Positions 7,440 through 15,624 of a DNA stretch of 57,020 nucleotides are shown here, piece after piece (within the stretch, counting starts at the first letter, position 1; every line of letters begins with the position of its first letter). The translations under genes were made by a program, and so were the position numbers. This DNA is from CBDDRG01 sp051306415 (GTDB taxonomy: Bacteria > Pseudomonadota > Gammaproteobacteria > Pseudomonadales > Porticoccaceae): assembly GCA_051306415.1 (NCBI GenBank), contig JBPPNE010000035.1:1-57020 (forward strand), in the 5' to 3' direction. The notes under the pieces were generated by a model. It did not search any database. It was given only the letters and a program-made list of their open reading frames with translations, and was not told the DNA's origin.

Positions 7440-10186
7440 CGGGTACTCCTGGACGTTGGCGCGCCGCGATCAGCGCCAATGGCGACTTTGGCGGGAAACT
7501 CCGCCCAGCACTCGCCACCGAGAATTGGTATGCCCGCGAGCCCCATGGGCAGACCGGCGGTACCGGCGGCAAGGCTGCCACTGATCCTCACCGGCAGGCG
7601 TAGAGGCTGACCGCCGATGGTGATGGCGATCTCGGTATCCGCAACGATGCCGAGGTGGCTGGCATCTGCCGTCGCCAGTGCGACATAGGGCTGCGGGACA
7701 AGACTCGCGACCGCCGCGGCCTTGGCGGACAGCTCGTCGCTGCCGAAAATATGATAGAGCGGCAGCACGCGCAGCTGACCCGGTCGCGGCGAGAAGGCGG
7801 CCGGAATGTGCGAGTGGTACGCCGGATTCGCGCCCATCGCCGGTTCGAGCAGGCGCACGCCGGGGTCGCCCGCGCGCAGATGGCCACCCACCTCAAGCTG
7901 AAACTTGTTCCAGGCCTGCGGCGAGTTCCAGCCCGGTGCCCAGGCAAACGGAATCAGCGCACCCGGTTCGTTGGTGCCGACGTAGCCCTCCATGGAAAAG
8001 GCGAGCGCAGAGTCCGCATCCTGGGATGCGCGGGGTTCGTGCACCGAGATGTTCGCGCGCATCGAGGTGCGGCCACTGTAGGGCGCAGGCTGGCGTGCAA
8101 TCTTGCGCCCACTCATGCGGAAGGAGGCTGCCGGTGCCGCCTCGCCAATACGGGCCAGCGCTGGCGTCGCCGCCGCGCAGGCGGCGGTGACGTCATCGAG
8201 GATGCGCCAGGCCGCGGGCGCAGCGCACAGGGCTTGCAGCCAACGCCAACTCTCTTTGATCGGGCAGGCGAGGTTGTAGTAGGCCGGGTCGTAGACCTGA
8301 AAATAGCGCTGGGCGCGGCCTTCCTGGTTGACCACGGTGCCATCGCCCTCGGCGAAGCTGGCGGCAGGCAGTACCACCGTTGCACGTTCAGCGGTTGCGG
8401 TCCTCTGGTGGTCGACGACAATAACCCCGGCAGCCGCGGCGAGTGCGCTGTCAACCAAGCGAGCATCGGCACGGCGGTAGAGATCGTTTTCGAGCACCAC
8501 CAGGGCATCGCCGGCGCGCACCTGTGCCAAACCTTCTTCCACCGACAGGCCGCCGATGAGCGCAACGCCCAAGCTGTTGACCTCGGGCACGACCAAGTTG
8601 ATCGCGGCATCGCGGCCGCGGTTTTTGAGTGCGGTCGCGATATTGGCGGCGGCTTCGATCGCGGCAACCGAGCCAATGCCGGTGCCCGCCACGATCAGGG
8701 GTCGCTGCGCCGCCAGCAGCAAGCGGGCGATACGCTTTGCGATCTCGTCTTGATCGGAATTGAGGTCGGTCACCGCTGGCGCCGCGGGGTCGAGGGCGTT
8801 GGCGACGGCAAAACCGAGCCGTGCCAACTCCTCGGGCGCATTGCGGTAACAGTCGGCGGCAACGTCGTCGAGACGGGTTTCAGCGAGGCTCGCGACGATG
8901 AGTGGATGGCGGTCGTGCTGGCCGATGTTCTGAATCGCCTCCGCCTGCCAGGCAAAGGCTTTCTTGGCCGCGGCCAGTTCCCGCGCCTTGCCCTTGACGG
9001 CCTGGCGCAGTGCCAGCGCGATGCGGGGTGCGGTCTGGGTGACATCTTCGCCGAGCACCAGGATGGCATCGCAATCCTCGATATCGCTCAGCGACGGGAT
9101 GCGGGCAGTCGTGGTGTTCATGACCGCGACCATGGCTTGCACCACGGCCCATTCTGCGGCCCCGATGCCGACCGCGAAATGATCCGCGCCCACCAGCTCG
9201 CGGAGTGCGTGATTGGCTTCGAGGCTGGCCCGTGGCGAGCCGATGCCGATCACTCGCGGAGCCTTGGCCAACATCGCGGTCGCGACATCGAGAGCGGCGT
9301 CGACAGCGATCACGGCCAGCTCATCGTCGGTGCGCAGCAGCGGATCGCGCGGGCGGTCGGCGGCGTTGACATAGCCATAGCCAAAGCGGCCGCGGTCGCA
9401 GAGGAAGTAGTGATTGACCGCGCCGTTATAGCGGTTCTCGATGCGGCGCAGCTCGCCGTAGCGCTCGCCGGGGCTGGTGTTGCAGCCGACCGCGCACTGT
9501 TGGCAGATGCTGGGGGCAAACTGCATGTCCCATTTGCGGTTGTAGCGGGCGGAGTGCGTCTTGTCGGTGAACACGCCGGTGGGGCAGACTTCGACCAGGT
9601 TGCCGGCGAATTCGCTTTCGAGAACGCCATCCTGGGTGCGCCCAAAGTAGATGTTGTCGTGGGCGCCGTAGACGCCGAGATCCTCACCCTGGGCGTAATC
9701 CTTGTAGTAGCGCACACAGCGATAGCAGGCGATACAGCGGTTCATTTCATGGCCGATGAAGGGCCCGAGATCCTGGTTCTGATGGGTACGCTTGGTGAAC
9801 CGGTAGCGGCGGCGATCGTGCCCGGTCATCACCGTCATGTCCTGCAAGTGGCAGTTGCCGCCCTCTTCGCACACCGGACAGTCGTGGGGATGGTTGATCA
9901 TCAACCACTCCACCACGCTGGCGCGAAAGGCCTTGGCCTCGTCATCGGCGATGGCAATATAGGTGTTGTCGGCGGCGGGTGTCATGCAGGACATCACCAG
10001 GCGGCCGCGGGTGTCGTCGGCGCTGGCGTACTGTTTGACCGCACACTGGCGGCAGGCACCGACGCTGCCGAGGGCCGGATGCCAGCAAAAATAGGGGATA
10101 TCGAGCCCGAGTGACAGGCACGCCTGCAACAGATTGTCGCCCCCATCGACCTGGTACTCTTTGCCGTCCACATGAATTGTTGCCAT
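7436..10186 (-). CDS. nuoG: NADH-quinone oxidoreductase subunit G
   Basis: The large iron-sulfur subunit of the peripheral arm, 916 residues (E. coli 908). A 2Fe-2S ferredoxin domain has Cys34, 45, 48 and 67. It is followed by the His/Cys cluster segment HDCPVCEEGGNCHLQ, a 4Fe-4S pair around CIACYRCVRYY and CPTGVF, and the extra N7 motif CQQCAVGCN that is present in the gammaproteobacterial enzyme. The remaining roughly 650 residues form a molybdopterin-oxidoreductase fold without a recognisable cofactor site, as is normal for NuoG. An 87-bp gap separates it from nuoF upstream. Confidence 0.96.
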   Translation of the reverse strand: MATIHVDGKEYQVDGGDNLLQACLSLGLDIPYFCWHPALGSVGACRQCAVKQYASADDTRGRLVMSCMTPAADNTYIAIADDEAKAFRASVVEWLMINHPHDCPVCEEGGNCHLQDMTVMTGHDRRRYRFTKRTHQNQDLGPFIGHEMNRCIACYRCVRYYKDYAQGEDLGVYGAHDNIYFGRTQDGVLESEFAGNLVEVCPTGVFTDKTHSARYNRKWDMQFAPSICQQCAVGCNTSPGERYGELRRIENRYNGAVNHYFLCDRGRFGYGYVNAADRPRDPLLRTDDELAVIAVDAALDVATAMLAKAPRVIGIGSPRASLEANHALRELVGADHFAVGIGAAEWAVVQAMVAVMNTTTARIPSLSDIEDCDAILVLGEDVTQTAPRIALALRQAVKGKARELAAAKKAFAWQAEAIQNIGQHDRHPLIVASLAETRLDDVAADCYRNAPEELARLGFAVANALDPAAPAVTDLNSDQDEIAKRIARLLLAAQRPLIVAGTGIGSVAAIEAAANIATALKNRGRDAAINLVVPEVNSLGVALIGGLSVEEGLAQVRAGDALVVLENDLYRRADARLVDSALAAAAGVIVVDHQRTATAERATVVLPAASFAEGDGTVVNQEGRAQRYFQVYDPAYYNLACPIKESWRWLQALCAAPAAWRILDDVTAACAAATPALARIGEAAPAASFRMSGRKIARQPAPYSGRTSMRANISVHEPRASQDADSALAFSMEGYVGTNEPGALIPFAWAPGWNSPQAWNKFQLEVGGHLRAGDPGVRLLEPAMGANPAYHSHIPAAFSPRPGQLRVLPLYHIFGSDELSAKAAAVASLVPQPYVALATADASHLGIVADTEIAITIGGQPLRLPVRISGSLAAGTAGLPMGLAGIPILGGECWAEFPAKVAIGADRGAPTSRSTR

Positions 10187-10273
10187 GGTCTCTCTGTACT
10201 TGTGTCGAACTAGCGACGGGTCAAAAGTTGTCTGCCGGCAAACCGACAGATCGGCAAAGACGGCAGCGGGTCG

Positions 10274-11566
10274 CTAGCTGGCCGCCATCATGGGATCAAT
10301 CACAATGCCGCGCTCGAATTCCTCGCGGAAAAACTTGATCGCGCTTTGCAACGGCTCCACCGCGCCCGGTGCATGGGCGCAGAAGGTTTTGCCGGGCCCG
10401 AGTTGACGCGCGATCTGTTCGAGCACCTCGATGTCCCCGGGTTCGCCGTCGCCCTGTTCGATCGCGGTCAGCAGCTTCACCGTCCACGGCAAACCATCGC
10501 GGCAGGGCGTACACCAGCCGCAGGATTCCCGCGCAAAGAAGGTCTCTAGATTGCGTACCACCGAGACCATGTTCTGGCGATTGTCCACGGCCATGATCAG
10601 GCCCGTTCCCATGCGGCTGCCGGCTTTCATGATGGTGTCGTAATCCATCGCCAGATCGAGGTGACTCGGCAGCAGAAAGTCGGTGGATGCGCCGCCAGGC
10701 AGCCAGGCCTTGAGGGCGAGGCCGTCCTGCATGCCACCGGCGTGATCTTCAAGAATTTCGCGTGCCGTGGTGCCGATCGGCAGCTCCCAGACGCCGGGGC
10801 GCTTGACCTTTCCCGAGGCGCCGTAGAGCTTGGTGCCGCTGTCGAGGCTCTTGCCCTGGGACAGGCCTTTGAACCAGTCGGCGCCGTGCAGCACGATGGC
10901 GGGGATGCAGTTCAGCGTCTCACAGTTGTTGATGATCGTCGGTTTGCCCCAGAGCCCGGCAATTTGCGGGAACGGGGGCTTCGAACGCGGAGTGGCCCGC
11001 CGGCCTTCGAGTGAGTTGATCAGCGCGGTCTCCTCGCCACAGATGTAGCGACCGGCGCCAGTGTGCACGAAGAGGTCGAAATTCCAGCCGGAACCGAGAA
11101 TGTTATCGCCGAGATAGCCCGCCGCGCGGGCTTGGGCGAGTGCCTGGTTGAGGCGCTCGGTGGCGACCACGTATTCGCCGCGCAGGAAGATATAGCCGCG
11201 CGATGCCTGCATGGCATAGGCGGTAAGAATCATGCCCTCGATAAGCTGGTGCGGCAGTTGTTCGAGCAGCACGCGATCCTTGAACGTGCCCGGTTCCATT
11301 TCGTCGGCATTGCAGACGAGGTATTTTTGCTTGGGCGCATCGGCACCCATGGGCACCAGGCTCCACTTCACCCCGGCCGGGAACCCAGCGCCGCCACGAC
11401 CGCGCAGGTTCGAATCCTTCACCACCTCGGTGACATCGCTAGGGCTCATGTCCCACAGCGCCTTGCGCACCGCGGCATAGCCTTCCAGGGCTTCATAAGC
11501 CGCGAGCTCGAGAACCGGTTCGCCGCCGCGCAGGCGATAGGTGAGCGGATGGGTGGCGGCGCTCAT
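10274..11566 (-). CDS. nuoF: NADH-quinone oxidoreductase subunit F (NADH/FMN site)
   Basis: Binds NADH, FMN and cluster N3, and is the electron entry point of complex I. The nucleotide-binding glycine-rich segment NLRGRGGAGFPAGVKW lies near residues 53-68. It is followed by CNADEMEPGTFKDR, and by the N3 motif ESCGWCTPCRDG near the C-terminus. I took the ATG at 11566 because it overlaps the nuoE stop by 4 bp and gives 430 residues (E. coli 445). The frame also stays open to 11737, but that extension is antisense-like sequence inside nuoE. Confidence 0.95.
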   Translation of the reverse strand: MSAATHPLTYRLRGGEPVLELAAYEALEGYAAVRKALWDMSPSDVTEVVKDSNLRGRGGAGFPAGVKWSLVPMGADAPKQKYLVCNADEMEPGTFKDRVLLEQLPHQLIEGMILTAYAMQASRGYIFLRGEYVVATERLNQALAQARAAGYLGDNILGSGWNFDLFVHTGAGRYICGEETALINSLEGRRATPRSKPPFPQIAGLWGKPTIINNCETLNCIPAIVLHGADWFKGLSQGKSLDSGTKLYGASGKVKRPGVWELPIGTTAREILEDHAGGMQDGLALKAWLPGGASTDFLLPSHLDLAMDYDTIMKAGSRMGTGLIMAVDNRQNMVSVVRNLETFFARESCGWCTPCRDGLPWTVKLLTAIEQGDGEPGDIEVLEQIARQLGPGKTFCAHAPGAVEPLQSAIKFFREEFERGIVIDPMMAAS

Positions 11567-12117
11567 CGGTAGGTCTCCAGCAGACTGCGCACGGCGGCCG
11601 GTACCAGCGGGCCGTGAAGGTCGTTGTCGATCATCAGCGTGGGGCCCTTGTCGCAATTGCCGAGACAGCAGATCGGCAGCAAGGTAAAGCGATTGTCCGC
11701 CGTGGTCTCGCCCAGATCGACACCGAGCTCCGCGCACAGCGCGGCTTTAAGTTCGTCGTAACCGGTGAGAAAGCAGGCGATGCTGTCGCAGACCTTGATG
11801 ACGTGACGACCGACCGGCTGACGGTAGATCAGGTTGTAGAACGTGGCGACACCCTCGACGTCGCTGGCGGGGATACCGATCAGCTGGCCGATCGCCGCGA
11901 TGGCGCCATCGGGCACCCAGCCGCGCGCTTCCTGGACGATTTTGAGGGCGCCAATGGACGCCGCCCGGGCATCTTCGTAGTGGCTGATCTCGTGCTTGAT
12001 CGCGTCGCGCTCCGCCACGCTCAGCACAAAATCAGCGGTGCGATCACTGGCCACTAGCCGCACGGCGCCGGGGTCGGTGTGAGCGGTAGCGCTGCCAGGG
12101 GAGTTATCGGTCGACAT
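11563..12117 (-). CDS. nuoE: NADH-quinone oxidoreductase subunit E
   Basis: A thioredoxin-like 2Fe-2S subunit (cluster N1a) next to NuoF. The ligands are Cys110, Cys115, Cys151 and Cys155, in CDSIAC and CCLGNCDKGP, with the same spacing as in E. coli. At 184 residues it is about 18 longer than E. coli NuoE because of a polar N-terminal extension. The start overlaps the end of nuoCD by 14 bp, so the exact start is less certain than the body. Confidence 0.95.
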   Translation of the reverse strand: MSTDNSPGSATAHTDPGAVRLVASDRTADFVLSVAERDAIKHEISHYEDARAASIGALKIVQEARGWVPDGAIAAIGQLIGIPASDVEGVATFYNLIYRQPVGRHVIKVCDSIACFLTGYDELKAALCAELGVDLGETTADNRFTLLPICCLGNCDKGPTLMIDNDLHGPLVPAAVRSLLETYR

Positions 12118-13882
12118 CGGCCATCACAAAATCAATGCTTGCCAGGTAGGCGATCAGATCCGGGATCATGCTGCCCCGGATCACGGAGGGTATCTGCTGT
12201 AAATGCGCAAAACTGGGCACCCGGATGCGCGTGCGGTAGCTCATGGTGCCGCCGTCGCTGGTCAGGTAGTAACTGTTGATGCCCTTGGTCGCCTCGATCA
12301 GCTGGCTGGATTCGCCGGCGGGAATGACCGGGCCCCAGGACACCGACAGAAAGTGAGTGATCAGGGTCTCGATGTCTTTCAGCGTCCGCTCTTTGGGTGG
12401 CGGGCAGGTCAGCGGGTGGTCGGCCTTGTAGGGCCCCGCCGGCATATGGTCGAGGCACTGGCGAATGATGCGCAGGCTTTGGCGGATCTCTTCGAGGCGC
12501 ACCATGGCGCGGTCGTAGGCATCGCCGTTGGCCGCGAGTGGCACCTCGAAATCGAAATTCTCATAGCCGGAATAGGGGCGTTGCTTGCGCAGGTCATAGT
12601 CGAGACCGGTGGCGCGCAAACCGGCGCCGGTGACGCCCCAGGCGAGCGCCTCGGCGGTGTTGTATTTGGCAACGCCGATGGTGCGGCTGCGCAGGATGCC
12701 GTTGCGAAAGGCCGCCTTCTCGTAGTCGTTGAGCCGCTTGGGCATCCAGTCGATGAATTCGCGCACCAGCCGGTCCCAACCAGTGGGCAGATCGTGGGCG
12801 ACACCGCCGATGCGGAACCAGGCTGGGTGCATGCGTCCGCCGGTGATCGCCTCGATGACATCGAACGCCTTCATGCGGTCGGTGAACATGAAGAAAATCG
12901 GCGTCATACCGCCGACATCCTGAATGTAGGTGCCGAGGAACAACAAATGGCTGCTGATACGGAAGAACTCGGTCAGCATCACGCGAATGGTTTTGACGCG
13001 ATCCGGCACCTCGATGCCGGCGAGCTTCTCCACCGTCAGCACATAGGGTAGGTTGTTCATCACCCCGCCAAGGTAGTCGATGCGGTCGGTGTAGGGGATA
13101 TAACTGTGCCAGCTCTGGCGCTCGCCCATTTTCTCGGCGCCGCGGTGGTGGTAGCCGATGTCGGGCACGCAGTCGAGGATCTCTTCGCCGTCCAATTGCA
13201 GCACGATGCGAAAGGCGCCATGGGCGGAGGGGTGATTGGGGCCGAGGTTCAGGAACATGAAGTCGGCATCGTCGGAATGCCGCTGCATGCCCCATTCCTC
13301 AGGCACGAAGCGCAGCGACTCCTGCTCCAGATCCTGCTTGGCGGCATCGAGCATGAAGGGATCGAATTCGGTGGCGCGGGCGGGGTAGTCCTTGCGCAGC
13401 GGATGGCCGACCCAGGTCCGCGGCATCATGATGCGCACCAAGTGGGGATGACCGTCGAAGCGGATGCCGAACAGATCCCAGATTTCGCGCTCGTACCAGT
13501 TGGCGTTGGGCCAGACCGGGATTGCGCTCGGTATGTTCAGATCGGCCTGTAACAACGCAACCTTGATGCGGATATCGCTGTTGCGTTCAATCGACAGCAG
13601 GTGATAGAACACCGTGAAGTCGGCTCGCGGCAGACCGGCGCGCTGGCTGCGCTGGCGTTCATCGACCGCGCTGAGGTCGTACAGCATCACATAGGGGCGC
13701 GGCATCTGGCGCAGGTGGCGGAGCACCTCAATGAGACGCTCGCGCGGCACCCACAACGTGGGAACATCGTCCTTGGTCGGCTGGTAGATGAAGTCCGCGT
13801 CGGCAAAGCGCGCCCGCAGCTCGCGGATCACTGCGTGCTCGTTTCCTGGCGCCGGTTGCACGGCAAGTGCTGTATCACCCAT
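12104..13882 (-). CDS. nuoCD: NADH-quinone oxidoreductase fused subunit C/D
   Basis: A fusion of the 30-kDa (C) and 49-kDa (D) subunits, 592 residues, of the arrangement seen in E. coli and Pseudomonas. The C part (roughly residues 1-190) includes YEREIWDLFGIRFDGHPHL. The D part carries LGPNHPSAHGAFRI, the quinone-site His loop. The fusion supports a gammaproteobacterial origin. It is 30 bp downstream of nuoB and overlaps nuoE by 14 bp. Confidence 0.97.
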   Translation of the reverse strand: MGDTALAVQPAPGNEHAVIRELRARFADADFIYQPTKDDVPTLWVPRERLIEVLRHLRQMPRPYVMLYDLSAVDERQRSQRAGLPRADFTVFYHLLSIERNSDIRIKVALLQADLNIPSAIPVWPNANWYEREIWDLFGIRFDGHPHLVRIMMPRTWVGHPLRKDYPARATEFDPFMLDAAKQDLEQESLRFVPEEWGMQRHSDDADFMFLNLGPNHPSAHGAFRIVLQLDGEEILDCVPDIGYHHRGAEKMGERQSWHSYIPYTDRIDYLGGVMNNLPYVLTVEKLAGIEVPDRVKTIRVMLTEFFRISSHLLFLGTYIQDVGGMTPIFFMFTDRMKAFDVIEAITGGRMHPAWFRIGGVAHDLPTGWDRLVREFIDWMPKRLNDYEKAAFRNGILRSRTIGVAKYNTAEALAWGVTGAGLRATGLDYDLRKQRPYSGYENFDFEVPLAANGDAYDRAMVRLEEIRQSLRIIRQCLDHMPAGPYKADHPLTCPPPKERTLKDIETLITHFLSVSWGPVIPAGESSQLIEATKGINSYYLTSDGGTMSYRTRIRVPSFAHLQQIPSVIRGSMIPDLIAYLASIDFVMADVDR

Positions 13883-13912
13883 GGTGTGTCGTTACGTCCG
13901 CGTCTTGCTGAC

Positions 13913-14584
13913 TCAAACCTGATCCGGAGTGCGCAGGTTGGTCATGCTCATGCGCTGTTCCCGGCGCTGCTCGCGTTGAGACGGCATTTCCGGCCGATAG
14001 ACGCCCTGCTCGCCGACCACCCAGGACAGCGGCCGGCGCTCCTTGCCGATGGACTCCTGCAACAGCATCAGCCCCTGCAGGAAGGCCTCCGGGCGGGGTG
14101 GACAGCCGGGAATATAGACGTCCACCGGCAGGAACTTATCGACCCCCTGGACTACCGAGTAAATGTCGTACATGCCGCCTGAATTGGCGCAGGCGCCCAT
14201 GGAGATCACCCATTTGGGTTCGAGCATCTGCTCGTACAGGCGTTGTATGACAGGCGCCATCTTGATGAAGCAGGTGCCGGCGACCACCATGAAATCCGCC
14301 TGCCGAGGCGACGCGCGAATGACTTCGGCACCAAAGCGGGCCACATCGTGAGGGGTGGTGAAGGCAGTTGCCATCTCCACATAGCAACAGGAAAGGCCAA
14401 AATTGTAGGGCCACAGCGAGTTCTTGCGCCCCCAGTTGACGGCGGTATGCAGCACCTCTTCCAACTTGCCCAGAAAGATATTCTTGTGGACATGCGCCTC
14501 AAGGGGATCCTCGGCGAGCGGAATGCGTTCTTCCAAAGGATAGCGTGGCGCGCTGGCGTCCGCTCGGGTCAGGGTGTACTTCAT
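13913..14584 (-). CDS. nuoB: NADH-quinone oxidoreductase subunit B
   Basis: Carries the terminal cluster N2, which reduces quinone. Ligands are the tandem Cys66-Cys67 in FGLSCCYVEMA, Cys132 in MGACANSGGMYD and Cys161 in YIPGCPPRPE. The chosen ATG at 14584 gives 223 residues (E. coli 220) and overlaps the nuoA stop by 4 bp. A longer in-frame start at 14746 would lie inside nuoA and is unlikely. The last 20 residues are polar and poorly conserved. Confidence 0.96.
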   Translation of the reverse strand: MKYTLTRADASAPRYPLEERIPLAEDPLEAHVHKNIFLGKLEEVLHTAVNWGRKNSLWPYNFGLSCCYVEMATAFTTPHDVARFGAEVIRASPRQADFMVVAGTCFIKMAPVIQRLYEQMLEPKWVISMGACANSGGMYDIYSVVQGVDKFLPVDVYIPGCPPRPEAFLQGLMLLQESIGKERRPLSWVVGEQGVYRPEMPSQREQRREQRMSMTNLRTPDQV

Positions 14585-15021
14585 GGGTGATGGCTGCTCG
14601 CTTTTGGCAATTCGCTCTTGGTAATCAGTTCGACGCCCTGGTCGCGCTCCGCTGGTGCCCAGTTGAGAGCCCCTACTCGCCACAGGTAAACCAGGCCGAC
14701 CAACAGCACGAAGACGAAAATGCTGACTTCGATAAATCCGGCCCAACCGCTCTCACGGACGGCAATGGCCCAGGCATAGAGGAACAGTGCCTCAACATCA
14801 AAGATCACGAAGAACATCGCAACGAGATAAAACTTGGCCGAGAAGCGCAGGTGGGCACTACCGACCGAGACGATGCCAGACTCAAAAGCCTCCGTCTTCG
14901 CGCGACCCCAGGCGCGACCGCCCAAGAGCCAGGAAAACGTCAGCATCAGCGTACAGACCGCTGCGATGACCAGCAGGTAGACCCCGAAGGACCAGTGATG
15001 CGCGAGCAGTTCAACGGACAT
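14581..15021 (-). CDS. nuoA: NADH-quinone oxidoreductase subunit A
   Basis: First gene of the complex I operon, 146 residues (E. coli 147), with three membrane helices. The segment KTEAFESGIVSVGSAHLRFS followed by KFYLVAMFFVIFDVEALFLY is diagnostic, including the acidic membrane residues of FDVEALF. The 60 bp upstream on the minus strand are AT-rich (15025-15070) and probably hold the operon promoter. I could not place a confident -35/-10 pair. Confidence 0.96.
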   Translation of the reverse strand: MSVELLAHHWSFGVYLLVIAAVCTLMLTFSWLLGGRAWGRAKTEAFESGIVSVGSAHLRFSAKFYLVAMFFVIFDVEALFLYAWAIAVRESGWAGFIEVSIFVFVLLVGLVYLWRVGALNWAPAERDQGVELITKSELPKASSHHP

Positions 15022-15387
15022 AAAAAGCCCTTATCTGCATGCAGTGAAATAAAGTAAAGATTTTAAAGACAGTAGAACGCACTCGCAGCTCCAAAGCCCG
15101 CGCGATAGCTCGCGCCGGTTGGTTGGCGGCGAGGGGAGCGGGCTTATTGCCCCGCGTGGCTGGCGGCCCGAGCACCTATGTGCGCAAGGCGCGCTTGCTG
15201 CCGCGACGCTTTCCGAAGTCGCGGTGGAGCCACAGCATCCGGTGGCGATGTCTCTGTATCTTTCAAGCCGCGCCATTCTACGGCAAGCCTTTTGGCATTC
15301 CAAGCGAGTGGACACCGGCACGACTCGATTTGTCCGGGCTTCCCCGCACGCCCTGCTGGTGGCATTGGATGGGTTGTATTGGACTGG
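15022..15387. other. Divergent intergenic region between nuoA and ffs; no gene seen
   Basis: This 366-bp stretch separates the leftward nuo operon from the rightward ffs-dnaX block. All three forward frames are open for around 100 codons, but their sequences are Arg/Pro/Ala-rich without recognisable domains, as expected from GC-rich noncoding DNA. No tRNA cloverleaf was recognised. The nuoA-proximal end is AT-rich. Confidence 0.6.
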
Positions 15388-15416
15388 TTGCATTGGCGCT
15401 GGCAAGCACAGATAAT
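15388..15416 (+). promoter_or_regulatory. Sigma-70 promoter of ffs
   Basis: A -35 hexamer TTGCAT (15388-15393), a 17-bp spacer and a -10 hexamer GATAAT (15411-15416). Transcription would start near 15423, a few bases before the base-paired 5' end of the SRP RNA at 15430. This fits a short leader removed by RNase P. Confidence 0.75.
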
Positions 15417-15429
15417 CCCGGTCCGCAAT

Positions 15430-15541
<112 letters not shown>

Positions 15542-15624
15542 TCCCGATTTCGCCGGGGTACCGGACGCCTTACCGAGCGCCTTATACTGTCGCCTCTCTT
15601 CGCCTGTCAGGAGCCTCTGTTCGG

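Noticed and set aside
7655..10114. Plus-strand open frame of 819 codons opposite nuoG
   Set aside because: It lies exactly antisense to a clear nuoG. Its residues are Gly/Ala/Arg/His-rich without domains, as expected from high GC at third positions.
15119..15415. Plus-strand ORF of 98 codons between nuoA and ffs
   Set aside because: No domain or ribosome site, and the ffs promoter lies inside it.
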